This document shows positions 6,957-15,751 of a DNA stretch of 64,000 nucleotides, one piece after another. Numbering within the stretch: position 1 is the stretch's first letter; each line of letters opens with the position of its first letter. Position numbers and translations under genes: made by a program. This DNA is from Chryseosolibacter sp964493505. GTDB lineage: Bacteria; Bacteroidota; Bacteroidia; Cytophagales; Cyclobacteriaceae. The stretch lies in contig CAZBNP010000001.1 of assembly GCA_964493505.1 (NCBI GenBank), positions 124,001-188,000 on the forward strand, written 5' to 3'. A model generated the notes under the pieces. The model was given only the letters and a program-made list of their open reading frames with translations. It was not told the DNA's origin and made no database searches.

Positions 6957-9122
6957 TCAGAGGTTCTCTTCAATGAACTCCAGCATCATCGTATAAAGAT
7001 GGTGTCGTGCAGACGCACCCTGAATTCCGTGGTGTTTGTCGGGGTAAAAGAACGAGTCGAACTGAATTTCGGCATTGATCAACGCACTCTGAAAGGTAAT
7101 TGAATTTTGCACGTGTACGTTGTCATCACCCGTTCCGTGGATCAACAGGAAGCGGCCTCTCAGCCTGTCGGCGTATGTCAACGGCGAATTCATGTCGTAT
7201 CCTTCCGGATTCAATTGCGGCGTCTGCAAATAACGCTCCGTATAGATCGTATCATAAAATCGCCAGTTCGTTACCGGCGCTACGGCAATCCCAAGTTTGA
7301 ATGCACCCGCTCCCTTCGTCATCGCCAGCGACGACATGTAGCCTCCGTAACTCCAACCCCAGATACCGATGCGATCTCCGTCGACAAAATCAAGGGATGC
7401 CAGGTATCGCGCTCCCGCCAGGTGATCCTCGAGTTCGTACTTGCCCAGCTGTTTGTAGGTCACCTTTTTGAAGTCTGCGCCTCGTGCGCCCGTACCGCGG
7501 GGATCAATAAACGCGACGACGTAACCTTTCTGAGTTAGCATCTGGTGAAAATAGAAATGGCCACCTCCCCACGAATCCATAACCGACTGTGATCCCGGGC
7601 CGCTGTATTGATAAACCATTACCGGGTAGGCTTTAGACCGGTCAAAGTTCTTCGGCTTCAGGAAGAACCCGTTCAGCACCGCGCCCTGCTCATTTGTGAA
7701 TGTGAAGAACTCTTTCGGCACTATATCAAAGTCCTTTGCTTTCTGCTCGAGCTCTTCATTGTCCTCAAGTTCTTTAAGCGCCTTATTCCGGCGGGTTGTG
7801 TACAGCGTCGCCACCGTGGAGCGAGCGGCGCTGCTGTGGTGATCGATATAGAACTGATAGTCATTGCTCATGTTAATGTCATGTACTCCCGCGCCTTCCG
7901 TGAGCTTTGTTTTTCCTTTGCCATTGAACCCTGTTTTGTACAGATGGCGCTCCATTGGCGACGTTTCAGCCGACACATAATAGATAACCCTGTTTTTTTC
8001 ATCGGCGCCGATGAACTCGGTTACGTCGTACTTACCTTCTGTGAGTCTGCGTAGTTGCTGGCCGCTGACAGCGTACAGATAGAGGTGCATATACCCCTCT
8101 CTATCGCTCATGATTACGAACTCGCGACCGTTTTTCAGATAGAGGATGTCGATTGCTTCGAGGTCGAAATAGGTATCCGTTTTCTCATCGATCACTAAGC
8201 TCACGGTGCCAGACGCCGCATTCGCGTGTAACAACTGAAGATGATTCTGAAGACGGTTCAGTTTCACTATCGACAGTGTATTCGGATCGGCAGTCCACTG
8301 AACGCGGGGGATATAAATATCCTGCTCATCCCCTGTATCGACCTGCTTTCGACCACCCGACGCCAGGTCGTATATCCAGATCGCTACCCTTGAATTCTTT
8401 TCTCCCGCTTTCGGGTACTTGTATTTATAGTCATAGGGATACAACTGTCCCGTCCAGTATTGCAGATTGTATTCCCTCACATCCGTTTCATCAAATCGGT
8501 AGTATGCGAGCTTGCTGCCGTCGGGCGACCATTCAAATCCCTTCACAAAACTGAATTCTTCTTCATATACCCAGTCTGTTGTTCCGTTGATGATCGAATT
8601 GAGCTTTCCATCCGTTGTTACCCGTTTTTCACTCATGTCGCTCATCGTCACATAGAATAGATCATTTTCGCGGACGAAGGCAACCTTACTTCCATCGGGA
8701 GAGAACGTGGCATAAGACTGGGCTCCGTCTGGCGAAAGAGGTTTTAGTTGCCTGGAGCCACGGTCATACACGAAGTATTCTGCCACGAAGGAGCGGCGGT
8801 AAATCGATTGCCTCTCGGTCTGCAGCAGTAGCCTTGATTCATCGGCGCTAAACGAGTAGTCCTGAATTGTTATGCGGGGAGATAAGACCTCGCCATCGAC
8901 CACGGTTTCCACCGATTCACCGGTCGTGATATCGTGTTTAATGATCTTGTTGCCGGACAACGCGGTATAATATTTCCCGTCGTTCATCCAGTTAACGCTG
9001 GCTACCCGCTTTTCGCGAAACGTGGCGCGTGTAGTGAAGTCGTCTACCGAAATCTGCGACTGCGCGAAAAGCAGTTCACTGCTGAGCAAAAAAAGAATAA
9101 CGAGGGAGCTGACTCTTTTCAT
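6957..9122 (-). CDS. S9 family dipeptidyl peptidase IV-type prolyl oligopeptidase, secreted
   Basis: About 721 residues from the ATG at 9122, which gives a clean signal peptide (MKRVSSLVILFLLSSELLFAQ); the open frame reaches 9161 but adds no family sequence. The N-terminal two-thirds is a DPP4-type beta-propeller (repeated SPDGSKVAFVR and WSPDGSKLAYYR blades). The C-terminal alpha/beta-hydrolase has the nucleophile motif GWSYGGY (Ser about 591), Asp about 666 in GTGDDNVH and His about 698 in KHHG; the Ser-Asp and Asp-His spacings are close to those of DPP4. It should cleave Xaa-Pro dipeptides from peptide N-termini in the periplasm. Gene-flanking DNA is unremarkable; YpdA is divergent. Confidence 0.93.
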   Translation of the reverse strand: MKRVSSLVILFLLSSELLFAQSQISVDDFTTRATFREKRVASVNWMNDGKYYTALSGNKIIKHDITTGESVETVVDGEVLSPRITIQDYSFSADESRLLLQTERQSIYRRSFVAEYFVYDRGSRQLKPLSPDGAQSYATFSPDGSKVAFVRENDLFYVTMSDMSEKRVTTDGKLNSIINGTTDWVYEEEFSFVKGFEWSPDGSKLAYYRFDETDVREYNLQYWTGQLYPYDYKYKYPKAGEKNSRVAIWIYDLASGGRKQVDTGDEQDIYIPRVQWTADPNTLSIVKLNRLQNHLQLLHANAASGTVSLVIDEKTDTYFDLEAIDILYLKNGREFVIMSDREGYMHLYLYAVSGQQLRRLTEGKYDVTEFIGADEKNRVIYYVSAETSPMERHLYKTGFNGKGKTKLTEGAGVHDINMSNDYQFYIDHHSSAARSTVATLYTTRRNKALKELEDNEELEQKAKDFDIVPKEFFTFTNEQGAVLNGFFLKPKNFDRSKAYPVMVYQYSGPGSQSVMDSWGGGHFYFHQMLTQKGYVVAFIDPRGTGARGADFKKVTYKQLGKYELEDHLAGARYLASLDFVDGDRIGIWGWSYGGYMSSLAMTKGAGAFKLGIAVAPVTNWRFYDTIYTERYLQTPQLNPEGYDMNSPLTYADRLRGRFLLIHGTGDDNVHVQNSITFQSALINAEIQFDSFFYPDKHHGIQGASARHHLYTMMLEFIEENL

Positions 9123-9193
9123 AATGTGAGTAGGTGCTTTTGTTTGACATAATTTTTGCAATATTATTGAATAATCAAATCATGAGGGCGGGA

Positions 9194-10180
9194 ATGAAGG
9201 ACTTTGACATTATCATTATTGGCGGAGGGCCTATCGGGATGGCCTGCGGGATCGAAGCGGAGAAGGCAGGATTGTCGTATGTGATCCTCGAAAAGGGGTG
9301 TCTGGTGAATTCCCTGTATCACTACCCGATGAACATGACTTTTTTCTCCACTTCCGAACGCCTGGAGATCGGTGGTGTTCCCTTCATATCGCATGGGTCC
9401 AAGCCAAACCGTACTGAGGCTCTGGAGTACTTTCGCCGCGTCTGCATGGCGTGGAATCTCAATGTGCGGCTTTACGAGGAAGTTGTTTCCTCCACAGCCG
9501 ACAATGACATGCATCTGGTAAAGACCACAAAGGCCGAATACCGAGGCAAGACTGTGATTCTGGCACTTGGCTTCTACGACCTTCCTTTTCTGCTCAACGT
9601 TCCGGGAGAAGACCTGCCGAAAGTGCTACACTACTATGACGAACCCCATCCCTACTTCAACCAGCGGGTGGTCGTTGTCGGTGCCTCCAATTCCGCTGTA
9701 GACGTCGCGCTCGAAACCTGGCGCAAAAGCGCTGAAGTCACCATGGTGGTAAAAGGTGATACAATCGGAGAAAATGTCAAGTACTGGGTGCGCCCCGACA
9801 TTGACAACAGGATTAAGGAGGGCTCGATTAAATGTTATTTCAACTCACGTGTTACCATGATCACGCCGGATACTGTTGAGATCATTACGCCCGAAGGGCA
9901 CATGACGATCGCGAATGATTTTGTGCTTGCTATGACGGGATACCAGCCGCCCTTTAAATTTATGGAAAGTCTCGGGATACGCTTTCACGACGACGAATAT
10001 CACACACCCGTGTATGATGATGTGACAATGGAAACAAATGTTCCGAATCTATACCTCGCCGGTGTTGTATGCGGAGGCCTTAAGACAAACAAATGGTTTA
10101 TCGAGAATTCGCGTGTCCATGCAGAAATGATCGTCAGCAACGTTTTAGCACGCAACAAAGGCTTGCGGGCCCGGGACTGA
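9194..10180 (+). CDS. YpdA family FAD-dependent (bacillithiol disulfide) reductase
   Basis: About 328 residues starting MKDFDIIIIGGGPIGMACGI, a Rossmann FAD site. A second nucleotide site (VVVVGASNSAVDVALE) lies near the middle for NAD(P)H. No redox CxxC typical of thioredoxin reductase is visible, which agrees with YpdA/Bdr, a reductase for bacillithiol disulfide in Firmicutes and widespread in Bacteroidota. The exact substrate here is inferred. The open frame extends to 9134, and an alternative ATG at 9182 (MRAG) is possible; 9194 matches the family N-terminus best. Confidence 0.85.
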   Translation: MKDFDIIIIGGGPIGMACGIEAEKAGLSYVILEKGCLVNSLYHYPMNMTFFSTSERLEIGGVPFISHGSKPNRTEALEYFRRVCMAWNLNVRLYEEVVSSTADNDMHLVKTTKAEYRGKTVILALGFYDLPFLLNVPGEDLPKVLHYYDEPHPYFNQRVVVVGASNSAVDVALETWRKSAEVTMVVKGDTIGENVKYWVRPDIDNRIKEGSIKCYFNSRVTMITPDTVEIITPEGHMTIANDFVLAMTGYQPPFKFMESLGIRFHDDEYHTPVYDDVTMETNVPNLYLAGVVCGGLKTNKWFIENSRVHAEMIVSNVLARNKGLRARD

Positions 10181-10183
10181 CGG

Positions 10184-12244
10184 TTACTTCCCCGATCCGA
10201 TGCCCACACTCAGCCCGGCGTAGTAATTGCGCGGCATAGCCGTATTGTAGTATCGACCGCCAAAAGCATTGAGGTCGTTACCGAGGCTGTAGATCTCATC
10301 CAGGAAATTATCGACCCCCCCGAACAGTTGCAGGCGGCCGTTCTCACCGAGAGGGATATGATAACCCATGCGCACTCCCAAAAGCAGATACGAGTCGGAA
10401 AAGGCTGTATTGGCATCGTTCAGCGGAATGTGATCGACATAATTCAGCGTGGCATTAACGCTTAGAGAATTCTTCAGCACCAGATCGGCGCCCGACGAAA
10501 AGATCGTCGGAGCAACCCCTGTCAGGGCGTTCCCTGAATAATCGTTGTCGAGCGGTGCGTACTCCTTAAACCGGTAGTGCTGGTATGCGTAGCTACCCCA
10601 GACTTTGAGCAGTGAAACATGCGATCCATCCTTCAGGATATTGTAGGAGACGAAAGCCTCCAGACCGCGCTGCGAGGTCTTTCCGGCATTTATAAAGTAA
10701 TCTGCGCCTTCATTATTTCTCTGGACTACTATTGTATTGCGCAAAGCGAAATCATACACCACGACATCATAACTGAGCTTGTCATCAATGAGACGCCCTC
10801 TCGCTCCAATTTCGAAATTGTTACCACTCTCTGCATCAAGGGTATTGCTGAATGCATTCGTAGAGGGACGTACCTCCGCCAGAGAAGGGGGAGAAAAGCC
10901 ATCGCTATAGCTGGAGAAAAGTGAAAGGCCGTCCGAGAACTTCTTCAGTACAGCGAGCCTGGGTGAAAACACCACGTCGAACTTCCGCGTTTGTTCGACT
11001 TGCGGTGTTGGTTCTATGCGTGTAAAGTCGTAACGCAGAAAATTGACACTCGCTCCCGCCGTTACAAAAATACTTTCCGACAGCTGCAAATCTCCCTGCG
11101 CGAACAGCAGGCCAAAATTGGAAGAGATCTCATCCCTGACCTGTAGGGCTGCCGGGTTGCCATTCCCATCGTTGTCAAATACAGCGATCGGAGATTTGAA
11201 GTACTGGTACTCTCCGCCGAATGAGAACTTGTTCGACAAACCCTCGCTGGTGTACTGCGTATATTCGGTGGTAGACCGGGCGCCGAGGTTTGTCTCGTCA
11301 CGGTCTTCGTAATTTCGGGTAGTCGGATTCTCAAAGAAAGAAGCGCCCGCATATACACCTGAGGTCGTGGTCCAGCTGTCGTTCCAGTCATGTTCGTAAG
11401 TCACGCCACCGAAAGTCGTCTTGTTTGTTACCGCAGCCCGGGCCTCCACCGCACCCAACACACCCGTGGGCGGTCGTGCCTGGCCCGGGTCATCTTCGAA
11501 TTCAGCTTTGGTAAGTCCACCGGGCGTTCCGTAAGACAAGTCGCCATACAAAACCGCCGCTGTAATCGTGCCACGCGAAGTCAGAAAGCGCACATCAGCG
11601 TTTGCAGCCTTGCGGCTCAACGCTGTTTGTTCGCGATAGCCGTCGGATTCGTGTAGCGCGAGCTGAACATTTGCCTGTACCCGGTCGCCATGCACCTGTC
11701 CGCTTAATCGATATCGCTGAAGGCCGTAGGTCCCGCCTACCGCGTCGACCTGAAACAGATCCTTCTCCGCCCGCGGGCTCTTTAGAAGTATCACGCCCCC
11801 CGTCCCGGCGCCGTAGAGGCTTCCACCGGGACCCTTGATAATTTCAATGCTGCCAACCGAGCTGAAATCGAGAAGATTCAGATACGTGTTGCCGCCGCCA
11901 TCGGTAAAGGGCAGCCCGTTCCAGTACACCTTCACATTGCGCACACCGAACGGAGACCGCAGCGAACTTCCGCGGACTGAAAACCGGTAACTCCCCGGAG
12001 AACGTTCCTCCATCCTTACACCGGGAACCAGGTTTACTGCCGGCAGCAGCGATGTATTATTAAAACGTTCCAGATCCTGAGTTTTGAGAATTCCCACAGA
12101 TGCCGGCACCTCGTGCAACGGCCGGTCGGTTTCATACGCCTCTATGATAACTGCCTGCAACAACCGGGTAGAATCCGGCTTGTTCTGTTGCGCCAGAGCG
12201 GAGGTAAGGCCAATAACAAAGAATATGGTAGCAATTAGTTTCAT
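10184..12244 (-). CDS. TonB-dependent outer-membrane receptor
   Basis: 686 residues with a signal peptide (MKLIATIFFVIGLTSALAQ). The plug domain follows at about residues 40-145 (VPASVGILKTQDLERFNNTS, then VRGSSLRSPFGVRNVKVYWNGLP and IEIIKGPGGSLYGAGTGGVI). The rest is a long beta-barrel with alternating hydrophobic strands. There is no N-terminal CarboxypepD_reg-like domain and no SusD partner nearby, so it looks like a siderophore, metal or vitamin receptor rather than a polysaccharide SusC. The ligand cannot be told. It is convergent with ypdA (3-base gap) and stands alone downstream of ispH. Confidence 0.9.
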   Translation of the reverse strand: MKLIATIFFVIGLTSALAQQNKPDSTRLLQAVIIEAYETDRPLHEVPASVGILKTQDLERFNNTSLLPAVNLVPGVRMEERSPGSYRFSVRGSSLRSPFGVRNVKVYWNGLPFTDGGGNTYLNLLDFSSVGSIEIIKGPGGSLYGAGTGGVILLKSPRAEKDLFQVDAVGGTYGLQRYRLSGQVHGDRVQANVQLALHESDGYREQTALSRKAANADVRFLTSRGTITAAVLYGDLSYGTPGGLTKAEFEDDPGQARPPTGVLGAVEARAAVTNKTTFGGVTYEHDWNDSWTTTSGVYAGASFFENPTTRNYEDRDETNLGARSTTEYTQYTSEGLSNKFSFGGEYQYFKSPIAVFDNDGNGNPAALQVRDEISSNFGLLFAQGDLQLSESIFVTAGASVNFLRYDFTRIEPTPQVEQTRKFDVVFSPRLAVLKKFSDGLSLFSSYSDGFSPPSLAEVRPSTNAFSNTLDAESGNNFEIGARGRLIDDKLSYDVVVYDFALRNTIVVQRNNEGADYFINAGKTSQRGLEAFVSYNILKDGSHVSLLKVWGSYAYQHYRFKEYAPLDNDYSGNALTGVAPTIFSSGADLVLKNSLSVNATLNYVDHIPLNDANTAFSDSYLLLGVRMGYHIPLGENGRLQLFGGVDNFLDEIYSLGNDLNAFGGRYYNTAMPRNYYAGLSVGIGSGK

Positions 12245-12299
12245 GCTGCAATACTATATGAAAAAACCCATGCAACGTTCAAATTTTACAGGACCGACC

Positions 12300-13532
12300 C
12301 TACCACTCAGCCAACAGTGAATCAACCGGTTTGGCGGAGGGAAAAAAGTCGAGAATACGAAGCATTACTCTGTCTACCAGCGTGTCAGGACAGGATGCGC
12401 CGCTGGTAAGGACTATCCTGACCGGCTCTTTCGCTGGGAGAAAATCGTGGGAAAGCCGCTTCTGTTTCGTCGGATAATCAAAATGATGGATTTCCGTTTG
12501 CGACTTTATCTCCGAATCGGAATTGATAAAGTAGGTCGGAAATCTGCGCTCGCAAAGCTCAACGATATGGGAGGTGTTAGAGCTGTTGTACCCACCGACA
12601 ACTACCGCGATATCAGCATCCGTTTCAAGCAAATGGTACGTTGCATCCTGATTGTCATTGGTCGCGTAGCACAGCGTATCGCGGGTATCGGCGAAGTGGT
12701 CTTTGATATTCTCTGCGCCGAATTTCTCTTCCATAATTTTGCGCAGATGGTCGGCAATAGCCTGCGTATCAGTAGCCAGCATGGTCGTCTGGTTTACCAC
12801 GCCAATGCGCGACAGGTCGCGGTTGGGATCAAACGCCGGCGTCATCTTTCCCTGAAATCTGTTGTCGAATATTTCACGTGACACACGGCCGAGAATATAT
12901 TCGCCCAGCACGATAGTGTCCTCCATGTCGCGCACGATAAGAGAAGGCGCACCCTTTGCGCTGTGTGAAAATGTTGCCCGGGTTTCTTCGTGGCCTGGTT
13001 TGCCATGAATAATAATCGCATGCTGTTCGGCGCCGAGTTTATGCGCGCGATTCCAGACTTTCTCAACGAAGGGGCACGTGGTGTTATACTTCTGAACTTC
13101 GACTCCTTTGTCGAGCAGAAGATTTTCGATTTCCAGCGTTGTTCCAAAGGCGGGGATAATGACAACGTCGTCAGCGCCGATGTTGTCCCACGGAACAAAT
13201 TGCCGGCCATCGGTATCCATGATAAATCCGATGCCGCGGCTCTGCAGATCGCGGTTCACTTCCTGATTGTGGATCATCTGACTCAGCAGATAGATCTTCT
13301 TCGAAGGATTTTCCTCAATAGCTTTATAGCTTATCTCGATGGCGTTTTCCACACCATAGCAGAATCCAAAGTGGCGGGCCAGATAAAAGACTACAGGGCC
13401 GAAATCAAGCACAGAGGGCGCGAAGTCCTGCTTACGCTGGTCTTTTAATCTCCGGATCTCCTTGATCCTTCCGGTCAGGGCAGACCGGTAGTAGGCAGGT
13501 ATATCAAACTTCTTAATGGCTGTATTATTCAA
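12300..13532 (-). CDS. ispH: 4-hydroxy-3-methylbut-2-enyl diphosphate reductase, long form
   Basis: About 410 residues. IspH makes IPP and DMAPP in the last step of the MEP isoprenoid pathway using a [4Fe-4S] cluster. The three cluster cysteines are visible in HFGFCYGVENA, NTTCPFVEKVW and SGASCPDTLVD. It carries an extra N-terminal region of about 60 residues (KKFDIPAYYRSALTGRIKEI) like the plant/cyanobacterial-type long IspH, rather than the 310-residue E. coli form. The start is uncertain: ATG 13577, GTG 13547 and TTG 13532 are in frame. A perfect hairpin (13536-13560) would have to be translated from the two upstream starts, and family similarity begins just after the TTG, so I chose TTG. 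Confidence 0.9.
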   Translation of the reverse strand: MNNTAIKKFDIPAYYRSALTGRIKEIRRLKDQRKQDFAPSVLDFGPVVFYLARHFGFCYGVENAIEISYKAIEENPSKKIYLLSQMIHNQEVNRDLQSRGIGFIMDTDGRQFVPWDNIGADDVVIIPAFGTTLEIENLLLDKGVEVQKYNTTCPFVEKVWNRAHKLGAEQHAIIIHGKPGHEETRATFSHSAKGAPSLIVRDMEDTIVLGEYILGRVSREIFDNRFQGKMTPAFDPNRDLSRIGVVNQTTMLATDTQAIADHLRKIMEEKFGAENIKDHFADTRDTLCYATNDNQDATYHLLETDADIAVVVGGYNSSNTSHIVELCERRFPTYFINSDSEIKSQTEIHHFDYPTKQKRLSHDFLPAKEPVRIVLTSGASCPDTLVDRVMLRILDFFPSAKPVDSLLAEW

Positions 13533-13535
13533 TAA

Positions 13536-13560
13536 CGTATGTAGCACGAGGCTACATACG
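13536..13560 (-). promoter_or_regulatory. Perfect 10-bp hairpin directly upstream of ispH
   Basis: CGTATGTAGC and GCTACATACG separated by five bases (ACGAG). It sits four bases before the preferred TTG start of ispH, where it could fold in the mRNA leader and cover the ribosome entry site, or act as an operator. A terminator for the upstream 56-aa gene is less likely, since no T-run follows on the minus strand. Confidence 0.5.
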
Positions 13561-13610
13561 TTAGCAATTTTTAACAAACCTGAGGGGTGCGCAGCGTTTA
13601 CCGCTACGCG

Positions 13611-13784
13611 CTAGGCTGCTTTTGAAAGTTTATCTTCCGTTATGGTGTTCTTGCGCGGCTCCTTTTTCTCAAGATCAAACCACATGACTTCCACCAGATT
13701 CTTCTTGATGTACTTCAATACTTCCATCACTTTGCCATCCGCTTTCCTGCGAACATGTTCTCCTTTTTTAAACAGTCTTCCCAT
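13611..13784 (-). CDS. Small DUF2158/YodC-like protein
   Basis: 57 residues from the ATG at 13784 (MGRLFKKGEHVRRKADGKVM). The pattern F-K-x-G-E-x-V-x-R-K-x-x-G-x-x-M followed by V-x-x-x-W-F-D and a final E-D-x-L resembles the YodC-like DUF2158 fold, a small SH3-like domain of unknown function. A longer frame starts at 13826 but would overlap the end of htrA, so the internal ATG is preferred; it leaves a 13-base gap after htrA and suggests cotranscription. Confidence 0.7.
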   Translation of the reverse strand: MGRLFKKGEHVRRKADGKVMEVLKYIKKNLVEVMWFDLEKKEPRKNTITEDKLSKAA

Positions 13785-13797
13785 ATATCCTACGCGT

Positions 13798-15285
13798 TTA
13801 TTTTCTGAAAGCGTAGTTGTATTCATTCTTCGGGTTTATCTGATAGGCTCCCGAGAGAATGATCAACTCTCCCGCCTTCTTTTCCTTGACGAGCCGATTG
13901 AACTCCTTGACAGATTTCACAGGCTCGTCGTTAATTTTTGTAATAATAAATCCTTCCCGGATATCGGTGTAACGGGCGAGTCGTCCATTACCCAGTGATT
14001 TTACCAGAACTCCTTGTTCAAGGCCGAGGTCGTCGAGGACTTCCTCACCTACATTCTCCAGTTCCACTCCCAGTTCTGCCGCGACACTTCGCTCCTCAGC
14101 TTTTACCACTCCGACTTGTCCTTCCCGCGTCTTCAACACAACGGGGAAAGTCATCTTCTTACCTCCTCTGTTGACAGTGATTTCCACCTTGTCGCCAGGT
14201 CGCAGGGTACCAATATACTCAATTAATTCGGTGTTTGACTTAATCTCTTTTTCGTCGATTTTGACCACAACGTCGCCTTCTTTCAGCCCGGCGTCTTTGG
14301 CCGAACTGCGGTCTGCAAAGGCTGAAATATAGGCCCCGGAAGTGACTCCCAGTTTTTTCTCGTCGACCAACTGCCGATTCACAGTGGTGATTGAAACCCC
14401 GAGCCATCCCCGCTGAACCACTCCGAATTCAATCAGGTCCTCCACTATTTTGGAAACGATGTTCGATGGGACAGCAAATCCGTATCCGGAATATGCGCCC
14501 GTAGGGCTCGCAATAGCGGTGTTGATACCCAGCAATCCACCCTGCAGGTTCACCAGGGCACCTCCGCTGTTTCCGGGATTAATAGCCGCATCCGTCTGAA
14601 TGAACGCTTCTATCGCCGTACTGCCATTCTCGGTGTTGCGGTTCAAAATGTTGATGTTCCTTCCCTTTGCGCTAATAATACCGGCTGTGACGGTGGATGT
14701 CAGGTTAAAGGGGTTCCCTACGGCAAGCACCCACTCGCCTACTTTCGACTTGTCTGAGTCCACAAATGATAAGAATGGGAGTCCCTTTTCTTCCACTTTT
14801 ATCACCGCGATATCCGTGTCGGGATCGCTTCCTACCACTCTCGCGCTATAAATGCGATCGTCATAGAGGGCCACTTCCAGTTCAGTGGCGTCTTTGATCA
14901 CGTGATTATTCGTTACGATATATCCATCCGCATTGATGATCACTCCAGACCCGGCGGCCTGAGCCTCCCGGGGGCCCTGCTGGGGTACCATCGGACCGAA
15001 GAAATCCCTGAAAGCGGGTGGTATCTGAGATTGAGCACGGGGCCCTGCGCTGTAAGTAGAACGAATATGCACCACTGCGGGCATTACCATTTCGGCGGCG
15101 ACTGTAAAGTCAAGCGCGACAGCCTTGCCATCTTCATCTACAGCGTAAGCGACCTGGCTGATCGGTACACCGCTCGTATAGTTCATCATTACATGCTTGC
15201 TGCCGTCGTCCATCCACCTGACGGCCGCTACGGTTAGCAGGCTACCTAAAATAGCTGCCAAAAAAACTGATCCGAATCTTCTCAT
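13798..15285 (-). CDS. Do/HtrA family periplasmic serine protease
   Basis: 495 residues. A signal anchor covers about residues 4-22. The trypsin-like domain has His128 (TNNHVI), Asp158 (DPDTDIAVIKV) and Ser240 (INPGNSGGALVN). Two PDZ domains follow (about 285-375 and 400-490). DegP/DegQ-type proteases degrade or refold damaged envelope proteins under stress. The C-terminus ends NYAFRK. The upstream region holds an unusual inverted repeat and a possible sigma-54-like promoter, in keeping with stress control. A YodC-like small gene follows closely. Confidence 0.94.
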   Translation of the reverse strand: MRRFGSVFLAAILGSLLTVAAVRWMDDGSKHVMMNYTSGVPISQVAYAVDEDGKAVALDFTVAAEMVMPAVVHIRSTYSAGPRAQSQIPPAFRDFFGPMVPQQGPREAQAAGSGVIINADGYIVTNNHVIKDATELEVALYDDRIYSARVVGSDPDTDIAVIKVEEKGLPFLSFVDSDKSKVGEWVLAVGNPFNLTSTVTAGIISAKGRNINILNRNTENGSTAIEAFIQTDAAINPGNSGGALVNLQGGLLGINTAIASPTGAYSGYGFAVPSNIVSKIVEDLIEFGVVQRGWLGVSITTVNRQLVDEKKLGVTSGAYISAFADRSSAKDAGLKEGDVVVKIDEKEIKSNTELIEYIGTLRPGDKVEITVNRGGKKMTFPVVLKTREGQVGVVKAEERSVAAELGVELENVGEEVLDDLGLEQGVLVKSLGNGRLARYTDIREGFIITKINDEPVKSVKEFNRLVKEKKAGELIILSGAYQINPKNEYNYAFRK

Positions 15286-15352
15286 AGCTTATACAGATTT
15301 ACAATATTCCTTTATCTACAATATTCCTTTTGACCCATTTCTGCCGTTCCTG

Positions 15353-15369
15353 ATGCAAAAACCGTGACA
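15353..15369 (-). promoter_or_regulatory. Possible sigma-54-like -24/-12 promoter of htrA
   Basis: On the minus strand TGTCACG, four bases, then TTGCAT: the layout of a sigma-54 promoter (TGGCACG-N4-TTGCW) but with T in place of one of the usually invariant GG bases. It lies about 70 bases upstream of the htrA ATG. Weak, given the mismatch. Confidence 0.25.
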
Positions 15370-15397
15370 AACCGCAACGAAACGCAAGTTTGTCACG
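15363..15397. repeat. Inverted repeat CGTGACAAAC / GTTTGTCACG upstream of htrA
   Basis: Two perfect 10-base arms separated by 15 bases, with a further TGACAG-N3-TGACAG-like element to the right at 15402-15416. The spacing of arm centres (25 bases) and lack of a U-run argue for a dimeric activator or repressor site rather than a terminator. Confidence 0.5.
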
Positions 15398-15601
15398 TTG
15401 ACTGACAGAAATGACAGGCGGTATAATTAGTACGAAAACCCCTGAATTTCGTTCTCTACTCTGATAAGTTTTAGCTGACTCTTCCATTTTAGGTCTGAAT
15501 CACCTCTAATGCGGTATTTCTGTGATGTGACTCAACATTTCCGGCTAATCGCGCATCCTGTACAAGGGAACTGAAGTATAATCAACATCTAACGTTACAC
15601 G

Positions 15602-15751
15602 ATGGAAAACCTGTACACCACCTGGCAAAAAGGAATTGACGATCAAAATAAACGATCGGGATATCGCCTTTTAAAGCGGCTTCGCATTGCCCTTTTTGTG
15701 TGGCTGATCTTCTTTATCGCCACAGTTATCTGGTTCTCATATTCCCTGTAG
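15602..15751 (+). CDS. Small single-span membrane protein (49 aa), tentative
   Basis: Begins MENLYTTWQKGIDDQNKRSG and has one strong hydrophobic helix at about residues 29-48 preceded by RLLKRLR, a convincing positive-inside membrane segment. No family is recognised. Its last 26 bases overlap the end of the M20 amidohydrolase gene tail to tail. It is short, so it could be chance, but the amphipathic start plus clean transmembrane helix make it a reasonable gene. Confidence 0.45.
   Translation: MENLYTTWQKGIDDQNKRSGYRLLKRLRIALFVWLIFFIATVIWFSYSL

Larger units (their letters stand above)
15286..15601. other. 316-base intergenic region upstream of htrA
   Basis: No convincing gene. A 62-codon frame on the minus strand (15299-15487) has no family features and crosses the inverted repeat. 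The region contains a direct repeat of TACAATATTCCTTT near 15304 and 15318, the inverted repeat at 15363-15397, and TGACAGAAATGACAG near 15402, all consistent with regulatory DNA for htrA. Confidence 0.5.

Noticed and set aside
15299..15487. 62-codon minus-strand open frame upstream of htrA
   Set aside because: No signal, domain or start context; it crosses the inverted repeat and likely promoter region.
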